A stretch of 64,000 bases of DNA from Corynebacterium aurimucosum ATCC 700975 (lineage in GTDB: Bacteria; Actinomycetota; Actinomycetes; Mycobacteriales; Mycobacteriaceae): positions 1 through 64,000 of the forward strand of contig NC_012590.1 in NCBI RefSeq assembly GCF_000022905.1, written 5' to 3'. Every line of letters starts with the position of its first letter. The first letter of the stretch is position 1. Made by a program: the position numbers and the translations under genes. A model generated the notes under the pieces. That model was not told the DNA's origin and did not search any database. It was given only the letters and a program-made list of their open reading frames with translations. This document shows, piece after piece, positions 41,281-51,673 of the stretch.

Positions 41281-42579
41281 ATGGGACGCACTAAAGCCAC
41301 GACGGGACCAGATAGGGCTGCACAGACTACGGCGGGGAAAGCATGGGCTAAGGCCTGCGCAGCTGCGGTAGACGCCGCGACCCTGATGGCGGGGCTATCC
41401 GGCACGGCAGCGTCACTGCCTGCAGCGCGTGCGCAGACGGCGTTCGGCTCGATGGCGGATGTCACGCCAGTGGGGGCGGTGAAGCAGGGGGTGCCGATGC
41501 GCGACGTCGCAAAGCGCAATGAACCGATCTTCCGCAGTGGTCTCCCCGCTGTGTCGCCGCAGGGAGGTCCCGGTACGGTGTTGGCGGAGGTACCGCTTGA
41601 TCCGCGGGCGGGGTTGGGTAGCGCGTCGAAGCGATTCCGCGTCGCCTACACAACCACTGACCAGCACGGACGCCCCGCAACCAGCACGGGGGCGGTATAT
41701 CTCCCGAATGGCCAGACGCCGGAGGGCGGATGGCCGGTGCTCGCATGGGCGCACGGCGCGGTGGGCATGGGGGATGAGTGTGCGCCGACAATAGATGCGC
41801 GCATGCCGCGCGACGCGGAGTACCTCAACCGCTGGCTAGACATGGGGTACGCCATCGTGGCGACGGATTACGTCGGGTTGGACTCGCCCGGCCTGCACAG
41901 CTACCTCAACGGCAAGTTGGCAGCGGAAAACGTGGTCGACTCGGTGGCGGCTGCGCACAAGATGGCGGGCACGCAGGGGCAGCTGGCGAAAAAGTGGGCG
42001 GTGATCGGGCAGTCACAAGGAGGGGGGAGTGGTGCTCCACGTCGCGCACCGGACGACACCACTGAGCCAAAACCTGGGACTGGACTACCGTGGCGCCATT
42101 GCGACGGGCGCGCCAGCGTACGTGGAGGAGATCATCATCGCCGCGGGTCCGACGTTCCCGCCGGTTCCGCTGCCGCCCGCCCTGGGCACCTACGGCCTGT
42201 ACATCCTGGCGGCGGTGCAAGAAGCGAACCCACACATCGACTTCAATCCCGCGCTTTCCGACGAAGGCCGCCGCATGATAGCCGAATCCAAAAAGAGCTG
42301 CTTTTACGAGGTGCGCGACGCCGTCGACGGGACCAACTTGGCCCGGGCGTTCACGAAGCCGATTCGCGACGTCCCCGGTGCAGAGCAAGCGATCCGTGAC
42401 TTCATGGCCACCCCGGTCGCCGGCTACGATAAACCGGTGTTCCTCGGCCACGGCCTCCAGGACATGGACGTGCCCACTCCGATCGGGTTGGTCCTCAACT
42501 CCGGCATGTGGGTGCGCCAGTTCGTGGGTAATCCGCGCAACAATCGCGTGGAAGTCCACTGGTACCCGACTGACCACAG
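41281..42579 (+). pseudogene. Second secreted lipase, frameshifted and cut by an IS
   Basis: This is a close paralogue of the lipase at 39721, with the same order of motifs (PVLAWAHGAVGMGDECAP, TDYVGLDSPGLHSYLNG, GQSQGGG). The start ATG at 41281 has GGAGG upstream, and a signal peptide ends at ARAQ. At the nucleophile elbow a run of six G (42022-42027) has one G too many; removing it restores VVLHVAHRTTP and the rest. The gene then stops in WYPTDH, where the IS3-type copy begins at 42580. The C-terminal about 15 residues are missing and not found on the other side of the IS. Confidence 0.85.
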
Positions 42580-42617
42580 GGGCCTGACCCCCGGAAAGTA
42601 GACACGTCGGGGGTTAG

Positions 42618-43514
42618 CTATGCTGCTTGGGTCAGTGTAGCTGATGTGAGTGCTTCGAAGTCATCGGGGGCTAGAAGATTGCACCAGTAGTGCCGTCTGC
42701 GGGTGTTGTAGCGCATGCACCATCGGAAGACTTCTTGGCGGCAGACGATGGGATTGTCAAAGAGTTTCCTATCACGCAGGACTTCACGCTTTAAGGTGGC
42801 GTTAAATGATTCTGCCAGGGCATTATCGGCACTCGTTCCCACGGCTCCCATGGATTGGCGCACACCAAGTTGGGCGCAGTGGTCCCTAAATGCCTGTGAG
42901 GTGTACACACTGCCATGATCGGAATGGAAAATTGCCCCGTTGAGGCTTCCGCGGACTTTTCTGGCATGAGATAAAGCTTCGATAACCAGCGATACCCGCA
43001 TGTGATCTGCGAGTGCATGTCCGACAAGTTTGCGCGAGTAGACGTCGACGACCGTGGCCAGGTACATGTTCTTGCCGCCCTTACACGGCAGGTAGGTGAT
43101 ATCGCCTACATAGACCTGGTTCGGCTTATCAGCTGTGAATCTGCGGCCTATTAAATCGGGCATGACTCGGTGGCCAGGCTTGCGCCTGGTGGTGATACAT
43201 CGACGCCGTTTACTAAAGCCTTTCAGCCCCATGGATTTCATGATGCGTGCGACCTTCTTGTGATTGATCGGAGGAAAGTCCGTATCGTCGTTGAGGCTTG
43301 CAGCGATGCGTTTAGCACCATAAAGCCCGTGCTCATTATCGAAGATGGTCTTGATTTTTGCGCCAATAAGGGCATCGGAACACGTCTTTAACCTGCGTTT
43401 TTCGCGGGTGTTGACCCATTTGTAGAACGAGGAGCGATTGAGCTTTAACACGTGGCACATCCGCTTGACCGAGTATTCGGTTCGGTGGTCATAGACAAAC
43501 TGGAAGCGGATCAC
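42618..43514 (-). CDS. IS3-family transposase OrfB, copy A
   Basis: The 298-aa DDE integrase-type protein starts at a GTG overlapping the orfA stop. The catalytic triad is in YVGDITYLP (D), FHSDHGSVYTS (D) and ALAESFNATLK (E). An N-terminal HTH_21-like region includes KMCHVLKLNRSSFYKW-type sequence. It differs from copies B and E at a few residues (for example NTREKRRLKTC). Confidence 0.93.
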   Translation of the reverse strand: MIRFQFVYDHRTEYSVKRMCHVLKLNRSSFYKWVNTREKRRLKTCSDALIGAKIKTIFDNEHGLYGAKRIAASLNDDTDFPPINHKKVARIMKSMGLKGFSKRRRCITTRRKPGHRVMPDLIGRRFTADKPNQVYVGDITYLPCKGGKNMYLATVVDVYSRKLVGHALADHMRVSLVIEALSHARKVRGSLNGAIFHSDHGSVYTSQAFRDHCAQLGVRQSMGAVGTSADNALAESFNATLKREVLRDRKLFDNPIVCRQEVFRWCMRYNTRRRHYWCNLLAPDDFEALTSATLTQAA

Positions 43515-43810
43515 CAGCGTGTCTCTTCGGCAAAATATTTCGCGGCCTTGCGCAGGATGTCGCGTTCTTCGCGCAGCTTTGCGTTTTCTTTTTCTAGCTG
43601 GCGGATCCGCTCAGAATCGGTTGTCGCCTGAGTCTTGTCACGCATGGTCTTCGTGCGGGCACGTTTGCCAGTGCCGTACTGCTTAAGCCAGGAATAAAGT
43701 GAGGAGCGATTGATTCCTAGCTCTGCTGCAGCCGTGTGAAGTGAGAGGTCCTCATTGTTTTCGTAGAGGGCCACAGCATCACGTTTGAACTGTTCGGAGT
43801 ACCTAGGCAT
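43511..43810 (-). CDS. IS3-family transposase OrfA, copy A
   Basis: The 99-aa HTH protein starts MPRYSEQFKRDAVALYEN and ends with a leucine-zipper-like coiled coil (IRQLEKENAKLREERDILRK). orfB lies in the -1 frame. A run of A residues near the 3' end may allow the frameshift that makes OrfAB in this family. Confidence 0.92.
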   Translation of the reverse strand: MPRYSEQFKRDAVALYENNEDLSLHTAAAELGINRSSLYSWLKQYGTGKRARTKTMRDKTQATTDSERIRQLEKENAKLREERDILRKAAKYFAEETRW

Positions 43811-43882
43811 GGTGGTAGATTACCTTTCTTCCCAACCCAACCGGGCTGGATATCAGGTGTCTACCTAACAGGGGTCAGGTCC

Positions 43883-44195
43883 CCGGGACAAAGGCACGCG
43901 GTGAAATCCCTTCAATGCCCATCATGCGCATCCGCTTCGCCACAGTCTTACGGTTAAGCGAAATGCGGTAGCGCTCGGCGAGCTCTGCGGTGATCCGCGG
44001 AGCACCATAAACCTCATCAGAGTCTTTCCAAATCTGATGAATCTTACGGTCAACATCATCGTAAAATGCTGCCCGATCATCCTTTCCGGATAGTTGTTTC
44101 TGCTGCACATGGGCCCATTTGTAGTATCCAGACCGAGATACTTTTAATAGTCGTGCCATGCGCTTGATGCTGTAGTTCGCCTTCTCCTGCTGCAT
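43883..44195 (-). pseudogene. OrfB of IS element 2, N-terminal fragment
   Basis: The fragment starts MQQEKANYSIKRMARLLKVS and contains the HTH_21 region. The sequence stops at GISPRAFVP, and the DDE core is absent. The complete version is at 55848-56747. Confidence 0.88.
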
Positions 44196-44512
44196 TAGTT
44201 CGAACTTTTCTGCTCGCGTTGCTTCGCGGCGAAGAAGGCTGTCGCTTTTGACAAAAACTCGTTATCCATCTTGGCTTCCGCCAACTCACGGCGCAGACGA
44301 GCATTCTCAGCACGAAGATCAGCCTCACTCATCCCATCCGAGGCTCCTCGGCGTTCACGCTCTAGTTTGACCCACCGGCCTAAAAGCCCGGCGGAAACAC
44401 CAATCTCTTTAGCCACATGGGCAATCGGGCGCTCTGACTCGATTACCAGGTTCGCGGCTTCACGCCGGTACTCAGGCGTGTACTTCTTGCGCTGTTGACT
44501 CACAATGAACAT
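44195..44512 (-). CDS. IS3-family OrfA of element 2 (partial copy)
   Basis: The 105-aa product is identical to the OrfA at 55531 as read. HTH at residues 10-50 (YRREAANLVIESERPIAHVA), coiled coil at 60-95. Its stop overlaps the orfB start by one base (TAATG). It could still be made but lacks its OrfB in cis. Confidence 0.88.
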   Translation of the reverse strand: MFIVSQQRKKYTPEYRREAANLVIESERPIAHVAKEIGVSAGLLGRWVKLERERRGASDGMSEADLRAENARLRRELAEAKMDNEFLSKATAFFAAKQREQKSSN

Positions 44513-44572
44513 CCTCTCTTACGGACACAAGATCCGTACAAATAGGGTGTCCACTAAACGAGGGTAACCTCA

Positions 44573-44913
44573 AAGCTGATAAGGCCAAGATTGATGCGAT
44601 TGAAAGGAAGCTGCTTGCTAACCCAGAAATCGCGAAACTAATTGATGACCTAGGCACGTCTACAACGGATGCCAATGACCTGGTTCGGGGCATGTTGCAA
44701 GCCTCGATTACCAGGGGACTCAACGCTGAGATGGATGCCCACCTTGGCTACGAGTCTGGCGACAGGAGTGCTAAAGCTGCAGCTGGGACAGACAATCACC
44801 GCAACGGAACCTACTCGAAGACCGTGGATTCTAACTATGGGCCGGTAACTGTTGATGTCCCACGCGCTCGGGCGGGAACATTCTTGCCGACTATGGTCCC
44901 TAAAGGCTCAAGA
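44573..44913 (+). pseudogene. IS256-family transposase N-terminal fragment
   Basis: The frame is open from the edge of element 2 (44573) and reads KLLANPEIAKLIDDLGTSTT, DANDLVRGMLQ, then NAEMDAHLGYE and NGTYSKTVDSNYGPVTVDVP-type sequence. This is the start of an IS256/Mutator transposase. Both ends are cut: the first residues by element 2, and everything after PKGSR by element 3. The catalytic DDE region is absent. Confidence 0.85.
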
Positions 44914-44962
44914 TGAAGCGTCCTGGGTTTAGTTCCTACCTCAGCTAAGGAAGGATTGAACT

Positions 44963-45283
44963 ATGCCTAGAAAGTATTCCGTCGAGTTTAAGGAGAAGGC
45001 GGTCCATCAGATCATCGAAATGGTCCGCTTGGAGTCCTGCTCACTGCAACGTGCCTACACGGAGGTCGGTGAGCTGCTTGGGGTATCTCACCACACGTTG
45101 CGGGCTTGGTACCGTGACAGCGCTTCAGTACGTGATGACTCTGATGCGTCTGGCGGCGAAACGATGGAAGAAGAGCTCAAGCGTTTGCGCCGCGAAAACC
45201 GTGAGCTGAAACGAGCAAATGGGATTCTTAAAACTGCTTCGGCTTTTTTCGCAGCGGAACTCGACCGACCCACGACCAAATGA
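44963..45283 (+). CDS. IS3-family OrfA of element 3
   Basis: The 106-aa product starts MPRKYSVEFKEKAVHQIIEM. HTH in the first 55 residues, then a charged coiled coil (EEELKRLRRENRELKRANG) and FFAAELDRP, typical of the orfA end in IS3 elements. A GGAAGG site lies upstream. Confidence 0.9.
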   Translation: MPRKYSVEFKEKAVHQIIEMVRLESCSLQRAYTEVGELLGVSHHTLRAWYRDSASVRDDSDASGGETMEEELKRLRRENRELKRANGILKTASAFFAAELDRPTTK

Positions 45284-46190
45284 TCTCTTACATCGACGCG
45301 TATAAGGATCAGTTTGGGGCCCGGGGCCATCTGCCGAGTCCTTAAACAAGCAGATCGTGGATTCATTACTTCACGCGGCTACCGCAAAGCCACCACCCGC
45401 GTTCCCAGTGCAAGGACCTTAAACGACAGCCTTCTCATCCCAGAGATACAGCGTGTGCATGCGGAGAACTTCTCGGTCTACGGCATCCGCAAAATGTGGC
45501 ACGCGATGAACCGTGAAGGCTTTCATATCGGCCGTGACAAGACTGCACGTTTGATGAAGCTAGCAGGTGTTTCTGGCCGCAGACGTGGACGAACCCCCGT
45601 GACAACGATTAGCCCGAAGACACCGGATCATCGCCCGGACCTGGTGCAGCGAAACTTTCGTGCACAAGCACCAGGCAGGCTGTGGGTTGCCGACATTACT
45701 TACGTTCGCACCCTGTCAGGATTCGCCTACACCGCGTTTGTCGTGGATGTCTTCAGCCGAAAGATTGTTGGTGTTGCTACACGCTCGACGATGCGCACCG
45801 ATGCGCTGCCCATGGAGGCCTTGGAGCATGCGTTAACGACTGCTGGGCGAATCCATGGAAACCAGCTGATTCACCATAGCGATCGGGGCAGCTAGTACGT
45901 GTCACTGAAGTATTCCACCGCCCTAGCGGAATCCGGAATCCGGCCGAGTGTGGGAACAGTCGGCGATTCTTATGACAATGCTCTAGCTGAAACCGTCAAC
46001 GGTCTCTACAAGGCGGAACTGATTCATGCCCAAGGGCCCGTGGACATCGGTCGGAGAAGTCGAATTGGCCACCTTACGGTAGGTGCATTGGTGGAACACC
46101 AAGCGGCTTCATGAAGCTTTGGACTACGCCACCCCACAGGAAGTAGAAACCGAGTACTATCTCACCCAGCCCATCAACACAGGGCCGTAA
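45280..46190 (+). pseudogene. IS3-family OrfB of element 3, multiply inactivated
   Basis: The start MISYIDAYKDQFG is frameshifted near 45317-45330. The frame resumes as AICRVLKQADRGF and runs through WVADITYVRT and HHSDRGS. There an in-frame TAG at 45893 replaces the expected Gln before YVSLKYS. A further frameshift near 46038 and a TAG in place of Trp (CGG TAG GTG, near 46080) follow before the normal end YYLTQPINTGP. Four lesions mean no function. Confidence 0.85.
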
Positions 46191-49100
46191 AAGAAGCGGA
46201 ACTAAACCCAGGACGCTTCAGAAACCGAATTTTGGAAGCAGAACCCGCCGCAAGTAAAAATAGAAATCAAGGCAAATGCCTAGGAACAAAACTCGGGGCA
46301 CTTCACTGTGCCTAAGGAAAATTGATGCCCGTTAAGGAAGGCAGAATTTTGACTTACGAAAGCTCCCCGCGTATGTCTCCCGTGGATCACTCTGAGTACG
46401 CCATTTTTGGGACTGAGGACGTGCCAGAGCCTCGCACTTTAGTAGATATTTTTGAAGCTACGGTGGAAGCCTATCCCAATGAAATTGCGCTCGAGGCATC
46501 TCAGCAGCTTACGTACCGCGAACTTGCCCAACGGGTAGAGGCGCAGGTGCAGCGTCTCAACAATATCGGTGTTGGGCCTGGCGCTCGCGTGGGCATCAGA
46601 GTGCCGTCAGGGACGCTAGATCTATACATTGCTATTCTGGCCACTCTGTGTGCGGGCGCCGCCTACGTGCCCGTGGATTGGGACGATCCTGACTCGCGTG
46701 CCGATACTGTGTGGGAAGAAGCGGACGTTACTGCTGTCTACGGGGCTGAGCTCTCGCTGGAATTGCAGAAAGAATCTCAAGAAGGAGTGGAACAAAAGGC
46801 GCCGACGTTGGGTGACGATGCCTGGATTATTTTTACGTCTGGTTCCACTGGAAAGCCCAAGGGCGTAGCAATTACGCATCGTTCTGCTGCGGCATTAGTA
46901 GACGCAGAGTCGCGTATGTACCTCACCGATGAACCTCTCGGCCCCGGAGATCGGGTTATGGCTGGCCTTTCCGTGGCGTTCGATGCTTCCTGTGAAGAAA
47001 TGTGGTTGGCATGGCGGTATGGAGCCGCATTGGTAGCCGCACCACGCGATATCGTGCGCTCTGCTGATGCTTTGGGAAAGTGGATCACTGACCATGACAT
47101 CACAGCTATATCTACGGTGCCAACGCTGGCTTCTTTCTGGTCTACCAAATCACTTGAGAAAGTTCGTCTTCTCATCTTTGGCGGTGAGGCTCTGCCACAG
47201 GAACTGATTAATCGACTAGCAACTCCAGGCAGGGAGCTCTGGAATACCTACGGCCCCACCGAAGCTACTGTTATTTGCTCCGGGCACCGGATGGTTCCGA
47301 TGGACAGTGACACGCCTGTTCGTATTGGTCGCCCCACTCCAGGTTGGCAATTAGCCGTGATTGACCCAGAGACAGAAGAACCAGTCCGTTGGGGAGAAAC
47401 TGGAGAACTTGTGGTCACCGGTGTAGGCCTCGGGCGTTATCTGGATAAAGAAAAGGATGCAAAAACGTATGCACCAATTCCGGCTCTAGAGTGGCAACGT
47501 GCCTATCGCACTGGAGACCTCGTTGTTGCAGAGACAGAAGGACTCATTTTTGCCGGCCGCAATGACGATCAAATCAAGTTCGGCGGCCGTCGTATGGAGC
47601 TGGGAGAAATTGATCGTGCGCTTGCTGGCGCTCCCGGTGTTCTAGCCGCTGCAGCAGCCAAGCAAAAGACCCCAGCCGGTTCTGATGTCATTGTCGGCTA
47701 CATTGTCCCTGATGGGGATATTTCGATGGCTGACACTAGACGCCATCTTGCGACTGTGCTGCCGGGTGGCATTGCACCGACATTATGCTTTGTCGACTCC
47801 CTGCCAACCAAAACCTCCGGCAAAGTGGATCGTAAGGCCCTTCCATGGCCTTTACCGGATTCCGACGACTTTGGCTCTGAGTTGCCCGCCAATCTGCAGT
47901 GGCTAGCCGAAAAGTGGTCGGATCAGCTAGGCAAGATTCCAATGGAAGAGGAATCGAATTTCTTCGATCTGGGTGGTTCCTCCGTGGCTATTGCGAAACT
48001 CGCAGTAGAACTACGCAGTGACTATCCCACCTTAGATATTGGTGCGTTGTACGAAAACCCCACCCTTTCTGGCATGGCGGAATACGTTTCAGGGCTCAAG
48101 CAATCCTCCGGTGAACGGCGCATGCCAGACAAGATGCCATGGTGGTCGGGACTTTTCCAAACGGCAGTCGTTTGTCTGATTTATGTGCTAAATGCGGCAC
48201 GCTATATTGTGGGGTCCCTACTTGTTATTTGGGCTTTGAAGTTCTTCTTTAATGCTGCTTGGGTGCCGGGAATTTCTTTTTGGCCGCTCGCCGTCGGGTG
48301 GTTCTTGCTCTTTTCGGTTCCTGGAAAAATAGCGCAAATTACCATCGTCGCCAGGCTAGCCACCGCTGGAATAAAACCCGGAGTTTATAGCCGTGGAGGC
48401 TGGACTCATTTGCGCGTATGGGCAGCAGAGCGGTTCCTCACATTTCTTAAGCTAGAACCAATTTTGGGTACTCCTCTAGCACCCTTGCTGTTCCGCCTAT
48501 TTGGGTGCACCGTAGGACGGGGTGCACAGCTGGCTACTTTTCCGCCTGTAACGGGTCTCGCCGAGATTGGTGACTACGCAACACTGGAGCAGGAAGTAGA
48601 CATAAATGGGTATTGGATTGATGGCGATGAAGTTCATATTGGGAGAATCGCTGTTGGCAACGGGGCACGCCTAGGATTGCGCACGTTCGTTAACCCAGAA
48701 GTCCGCATTGGAGATTATGCAGAAGTCTTGCCCGGATCTTCAGTAAGTACTGATGTTCCAAGTGGACAGCTATATGGTGGGTCACCGCTATCCCACCACG
48801 GTGAGGCTGGATTAACCTGGCCGGGGATTCATCCGGAAAGGGCGGCTGCTGAAGGCACAGTAGCAAAGGTAAGTACCTTTGGGATGCGGATCCTGTACTT
48901 CTTGAGCCTAGGGTGGATGTCGCTGCTCCCAGTGCTGGCTATTCTTCCGGGCTTGCTGGTGATTCTGCCACAGGTGGTGAAACACGAGCGTTACGAAGAG
49001 GTATTCCCCCTATTAGCACTATGGGTGCCAGTATTTACCTTGTTGACAGTATTGTCATGGGTCACGCTTGTGATTTTTTCGGTACGTCTTTGCTCTGTGT

Positions 49101-49796
49101 TCATTAAGCCGGGGTATTTCCTCCAGCAATCTTCTACTGGCTGGGCTCTTTGGCTCACGCACAGTTTGTTGCAAAAGACTTTGACCTCTACCTACTTTCT
49201 CTATGCAGGGTGGATTACCCCAGCATTCATGCGGATGCTTGGGGCCCGTGTGGGTGAAAACACCGAAATTTCCACGGTAGAAACCATCCCGCATCTAACG
49301 TCTATAGGGAATCATTGCTTCCTTGCCGATCACTCCCTATGTACATCTGCGCGCTACCGAGGAGGCTGGGTGCATGTTGGGACGACAGTAATCGGTGATG
49401 GTTCCTTTGTCGGAAACTCTGGAATTGTCGGTGCTGACCACGATCTCCCGACAGATTCGCTCATTGCTGTTTTATCCTCCACCCCAGAACGTCCAGCGCG
49501 TGGCTCCTCTTGGCTAGGTCGATCCGTTCGACAGATTCCACGTTCACAGGTGAGCGCGGATAAGGAACAAACTTTTAATCCCCCGCATTATCTTAAGTTT
49601 GCCCGTGCTTTCGTGGAGCTGTTTCGATTCGTCCCAGCGATTATCGCCGCTTACTTAGATCTGTTTATCGTGTGGGTCGGGACCATTGTGTATATGCATT
49701 GGGGTATGGATGCTGCCGGAATGCGTGCTGTTGTGCTGCTATCCACGCCGATTGTTCTGGGCCTGACCCCCGGAAAGTAGACACGTCGGGGGTTAG

Positions 49797-50693
49797 CTAT
49801 GCTGCTTGGGTCAGTGTAGCTGATGTGAGTGCTTCGAAGTCATCGGGGGCTAGAAGATTGCACCAGTAGTGCCGTCTGCGGGTGTTGTAGCGCATGCACC
49901 ATCGGAAGACTTCTTGGCGGCAGACGATGGGATTGTCAAAGAGTTTCCTATCACGCAGGACTTCACGCTTTAAGGTGGCGTTAAATGATTCTGCCAGGGC
50001 ATTATCGGCACTCGTTCCCACGGCTCCCATGGATTGGCGCACACCAAGTTGGGCGCAGTGGTCCCTAAATGCCTGTGAGGTGTACACACTGCCATGATCG
50101 GAATGGAAAATTGCCCCGTTGAGGCTTCCGCGGACTTTTCTGGCATGAGATAAAGCTTCGATAACCAGCGATACCCGCATGTGATCTGCGAGTGCATGTC
50201 CGACAAGTTTGCGCGAGTAGACGTCGACGACCGTGGCCAGGTACATGTTTTTGCCGCCCTTACACGGCAGGTAGGTGATGTCGCCTACATAGACCTGGTT
50301 CGGCTTATCAGCTGTGAATCTGCGGCCTACTAAATCTGGCATGACGCGGTGACCAGGTTTACGCCTGGTAGTGACGCATCGGCGGCGCTTGGTAAAGCCT
50401 TTCAGCCCCATGGATTTCATGATGCGTGCGACCTTCTTGTGATTGATCGGGCCGAAATCCGTATCACTGTTGAGGCTTGCAGCGATGCGTTTAGCACCAT
50501 AAAGCCCGTGCTCATCATCGAAGGTGGTCTTGATTTTTGCGCCAATAAGGGCATCGGAACACATCTTTAACCTGCGCTTTTCACGGGTTTGCACCCATTT
50601 ATAAAACGAGGAACGATTGAGCTTTAACACGTGGCACATCCGCTTGACCGAGTATTCGGTTCGGTGGTCATAGACAAACTGGAAGCGGATCAC
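49797..50693 (-). CDS. IS3-family transposase OrfB, copy B
   Basis: 298 aa with full DDE triad as in copy A. The protein is identical, as read, to OrfB of copy E (60236-61132), including VQTREKRRLKMC. It starts at a GTG overlapping the orfA stop. Confidence 0.93.
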   Translation of the reverse strand: MIRFQFVYDHRTEYSVKRMCHVLKLNRSSFYKWVQTREKRRLKMCSDALIGAKIKTTFDDEHGLYGAKRIAASLNSDTDFGPINHKKVARIMKSMGLKGFTKRRRCVTTRRKPGHRVMPDLVGRRFTADKPNQVYVGDITYLPCKGGKNMYLATVVDVYSRKLVGHALADHMRVSLVIEALSHARKVRGSLNGAIFHSDHGSVYTSQAFRDHCAQLGVRQSMGAVGTSADNALAESFNATLKREVLRDRKLFDNPIVCRQEVFRWCMRYNTRRRHYWCNLLAPDDFEALTSATLTQAA

Positions 50694-50989
50694 CAGCGTG
50701 TCTCTTCGGCAAAATACTTCGCGGCCTTGCGCAGGATGTCACGTTCTTCACGCAGCTTAGAGACTTCTTTTTCTAGCTGGCGGATCCGTTCAGAATCAGT
50801 GGTCGCCTGGGCGTTGTCACGCAAGGTCTTCGTGCGGGCACGTTTGCCAGTGCCGTACTGCTTAAGCCAGGAATAAAGTGAGGAGCGATTGATTCCTAGC
50901 TCTGCTGCAGCCGTGTGAAGTGAGAGGTCCTCATTGTTTTCGTAGAGGGCCACAGCATCACGTTTGAACTGTTCGGAGTACCTAGGCAT
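50690..50989 (-). CDS. IS3-family transposase OrfA, copy B
   Basis: 99 aa, HTH plus coiled coil. Identical as read to OrfA of copy E, and differing from copy A near residues 57-75 (LRDNAQ, EKEVSK). Confidence 0.92.
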   Translation of the reverse strand: MPRYSEQFKRDAVALYENNEDLSLHTAAAELGINRSSLYSWLKQYGTGKRARTKTLRDNAQATTDSERIRQLEKEVSKLREERDILRKAAKYFAEETRW

Positions 50990-51673
50990 GGTGGTAGATT
51001 ACCTTTCTTCCCAACCCAACCGGGCTGGATATCAGGTGTCTACCTAACAGGGGTCAGGTCCTCTGGCTGCCGGCGTTATTGCAAGCTTGCTGCCAATCCT
51101 TGTAAAGTGGGCTCTTGTAGGAAAATTCCGAGCTGGAAATCACACCTTATTCTCCACGTTCGTATGGCGCGGTGAACTTGTTGACAACTTTACTGAAATG
51201 CTTGCAGTTCCTTCACTTGTCCGTATGTCGCTCGGCTCGCCTTTGTTCAATTGGTGGGCGCGCCTCATGGGGACGCGTATTGGCAAGCATGTGTGGTGTG
51301 AAACGTGGTGGTTGCCCGAATTTGACCTCATCACCATCGAAGATAGGGCCACCGTAAATCGAGGCACCGTCCTGCAGACCCATCTGTTTCATGACCGTGT
51401 GATGGCACTCGAAAAAGTGCACATCAAATGCGGCGCAACGCTAGGTGCTAATAGTTTCATGCTTCCCGGCTCCGCACTTGGTGAGCGTGTCACTGTACAT
51501 CCAGGTTCCTTGGTGCTGCGCCAAGATGAAGTTCCACGGGACACGATCTGGCAAGGCAACCCCATTTCTGCCTTGGACGAACCGGTCGAGCAATTGATCT
51601 CGAAGCCAAACTGAAACTTTTAAGTAGTTCCCCTCAACAGACTAATTCCATTTCGTGCAGAGAAAGGTTCATT

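Larger units (their letters stand above)
42580..43882 (-). mobile_element. IS3-type element 1, copy A (1303 bp)
   Basis: The ends are GGGCCTGACCCCCGG on the left and, inverted, GGACCTGACCCC on the right, shared by all four copies in this window. Transposition genes orfA and orfB are intact. Flanking triplets differ (CAG left, CCG right), so no target duplication exists. The left flank is the lipase gene and the right flank is the inside of another IS (orfB of element 2), consistent with recombination between two copies and loss of the DNA between them. Confidence 0.9.
43883..44572 (-). mobile_element. IS3-type element 2, partial copy
   Basis: The 5' half of the element found complete at 55471-56793. 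It includes the outer end TGAGGTTACCC (inverted, at 44562-44572), intact orfA and the first 104 codons of orfB. It is cut inside orfB by copy A of element 1. The other half is not present next to copy A. Confidence 0.9.
44914..46220 (+). mobile_element. IS3-type element 3 (1307 bp), decayed
   Basis: Perfect 23-bp terminal inverted repeats (TGAAGCGTCCTGGGTTTAGT...) end at 44936 and begin at 46198. orfA is intact, but orfB carries several inactivating changes. Flanks (AGA left, GAA right) show no clear target duplication. Because the ends are perfect, it could still be mobilised by a related active copy elsewhere. Confidence 0.9.
49759..51061 (-). mobile_element. IS3-type element 1, copy B (1303 bp)
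   Basis: Same ends as copy A. Flanking triplets TCT at 49756-49758 and 51062-51064 are a 3-bp target duplication. Removing the element and one TCT restores the synthetase frame (IVL-AAG), so this is a simple and probably recent insertion. Confidence 0.95.
46325..51614 (+). pseudogene. Pls/PosA-like single-module peptide synthetase split by an IS
   Basis: Joining 46325-49758 to 51065-51614 gives one unbroken frame of 1327 aa. Domains: an adenylation domain (about 1-510) with IIFTSGSTGKPKGVAITH, NTYGPTEATV, YRTGDLV and PTKTSGKVDRK; a carrier domain (about 530-600) with FFDLGGSSVAIAKL and its phosphopantetheine Ser; then about six membrane helices interleaved with soluble segments of left-handed beta-helix type. 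This layout is that of epsilon-polylysine synthetase (Pls), which makes isopeptide-linked amino-acid polymers. The amino acid used is unknown. Start chosen after AAGGA. IS copy B interrupts near codon 1146 with TCT duplication. Confidence 0.85.
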
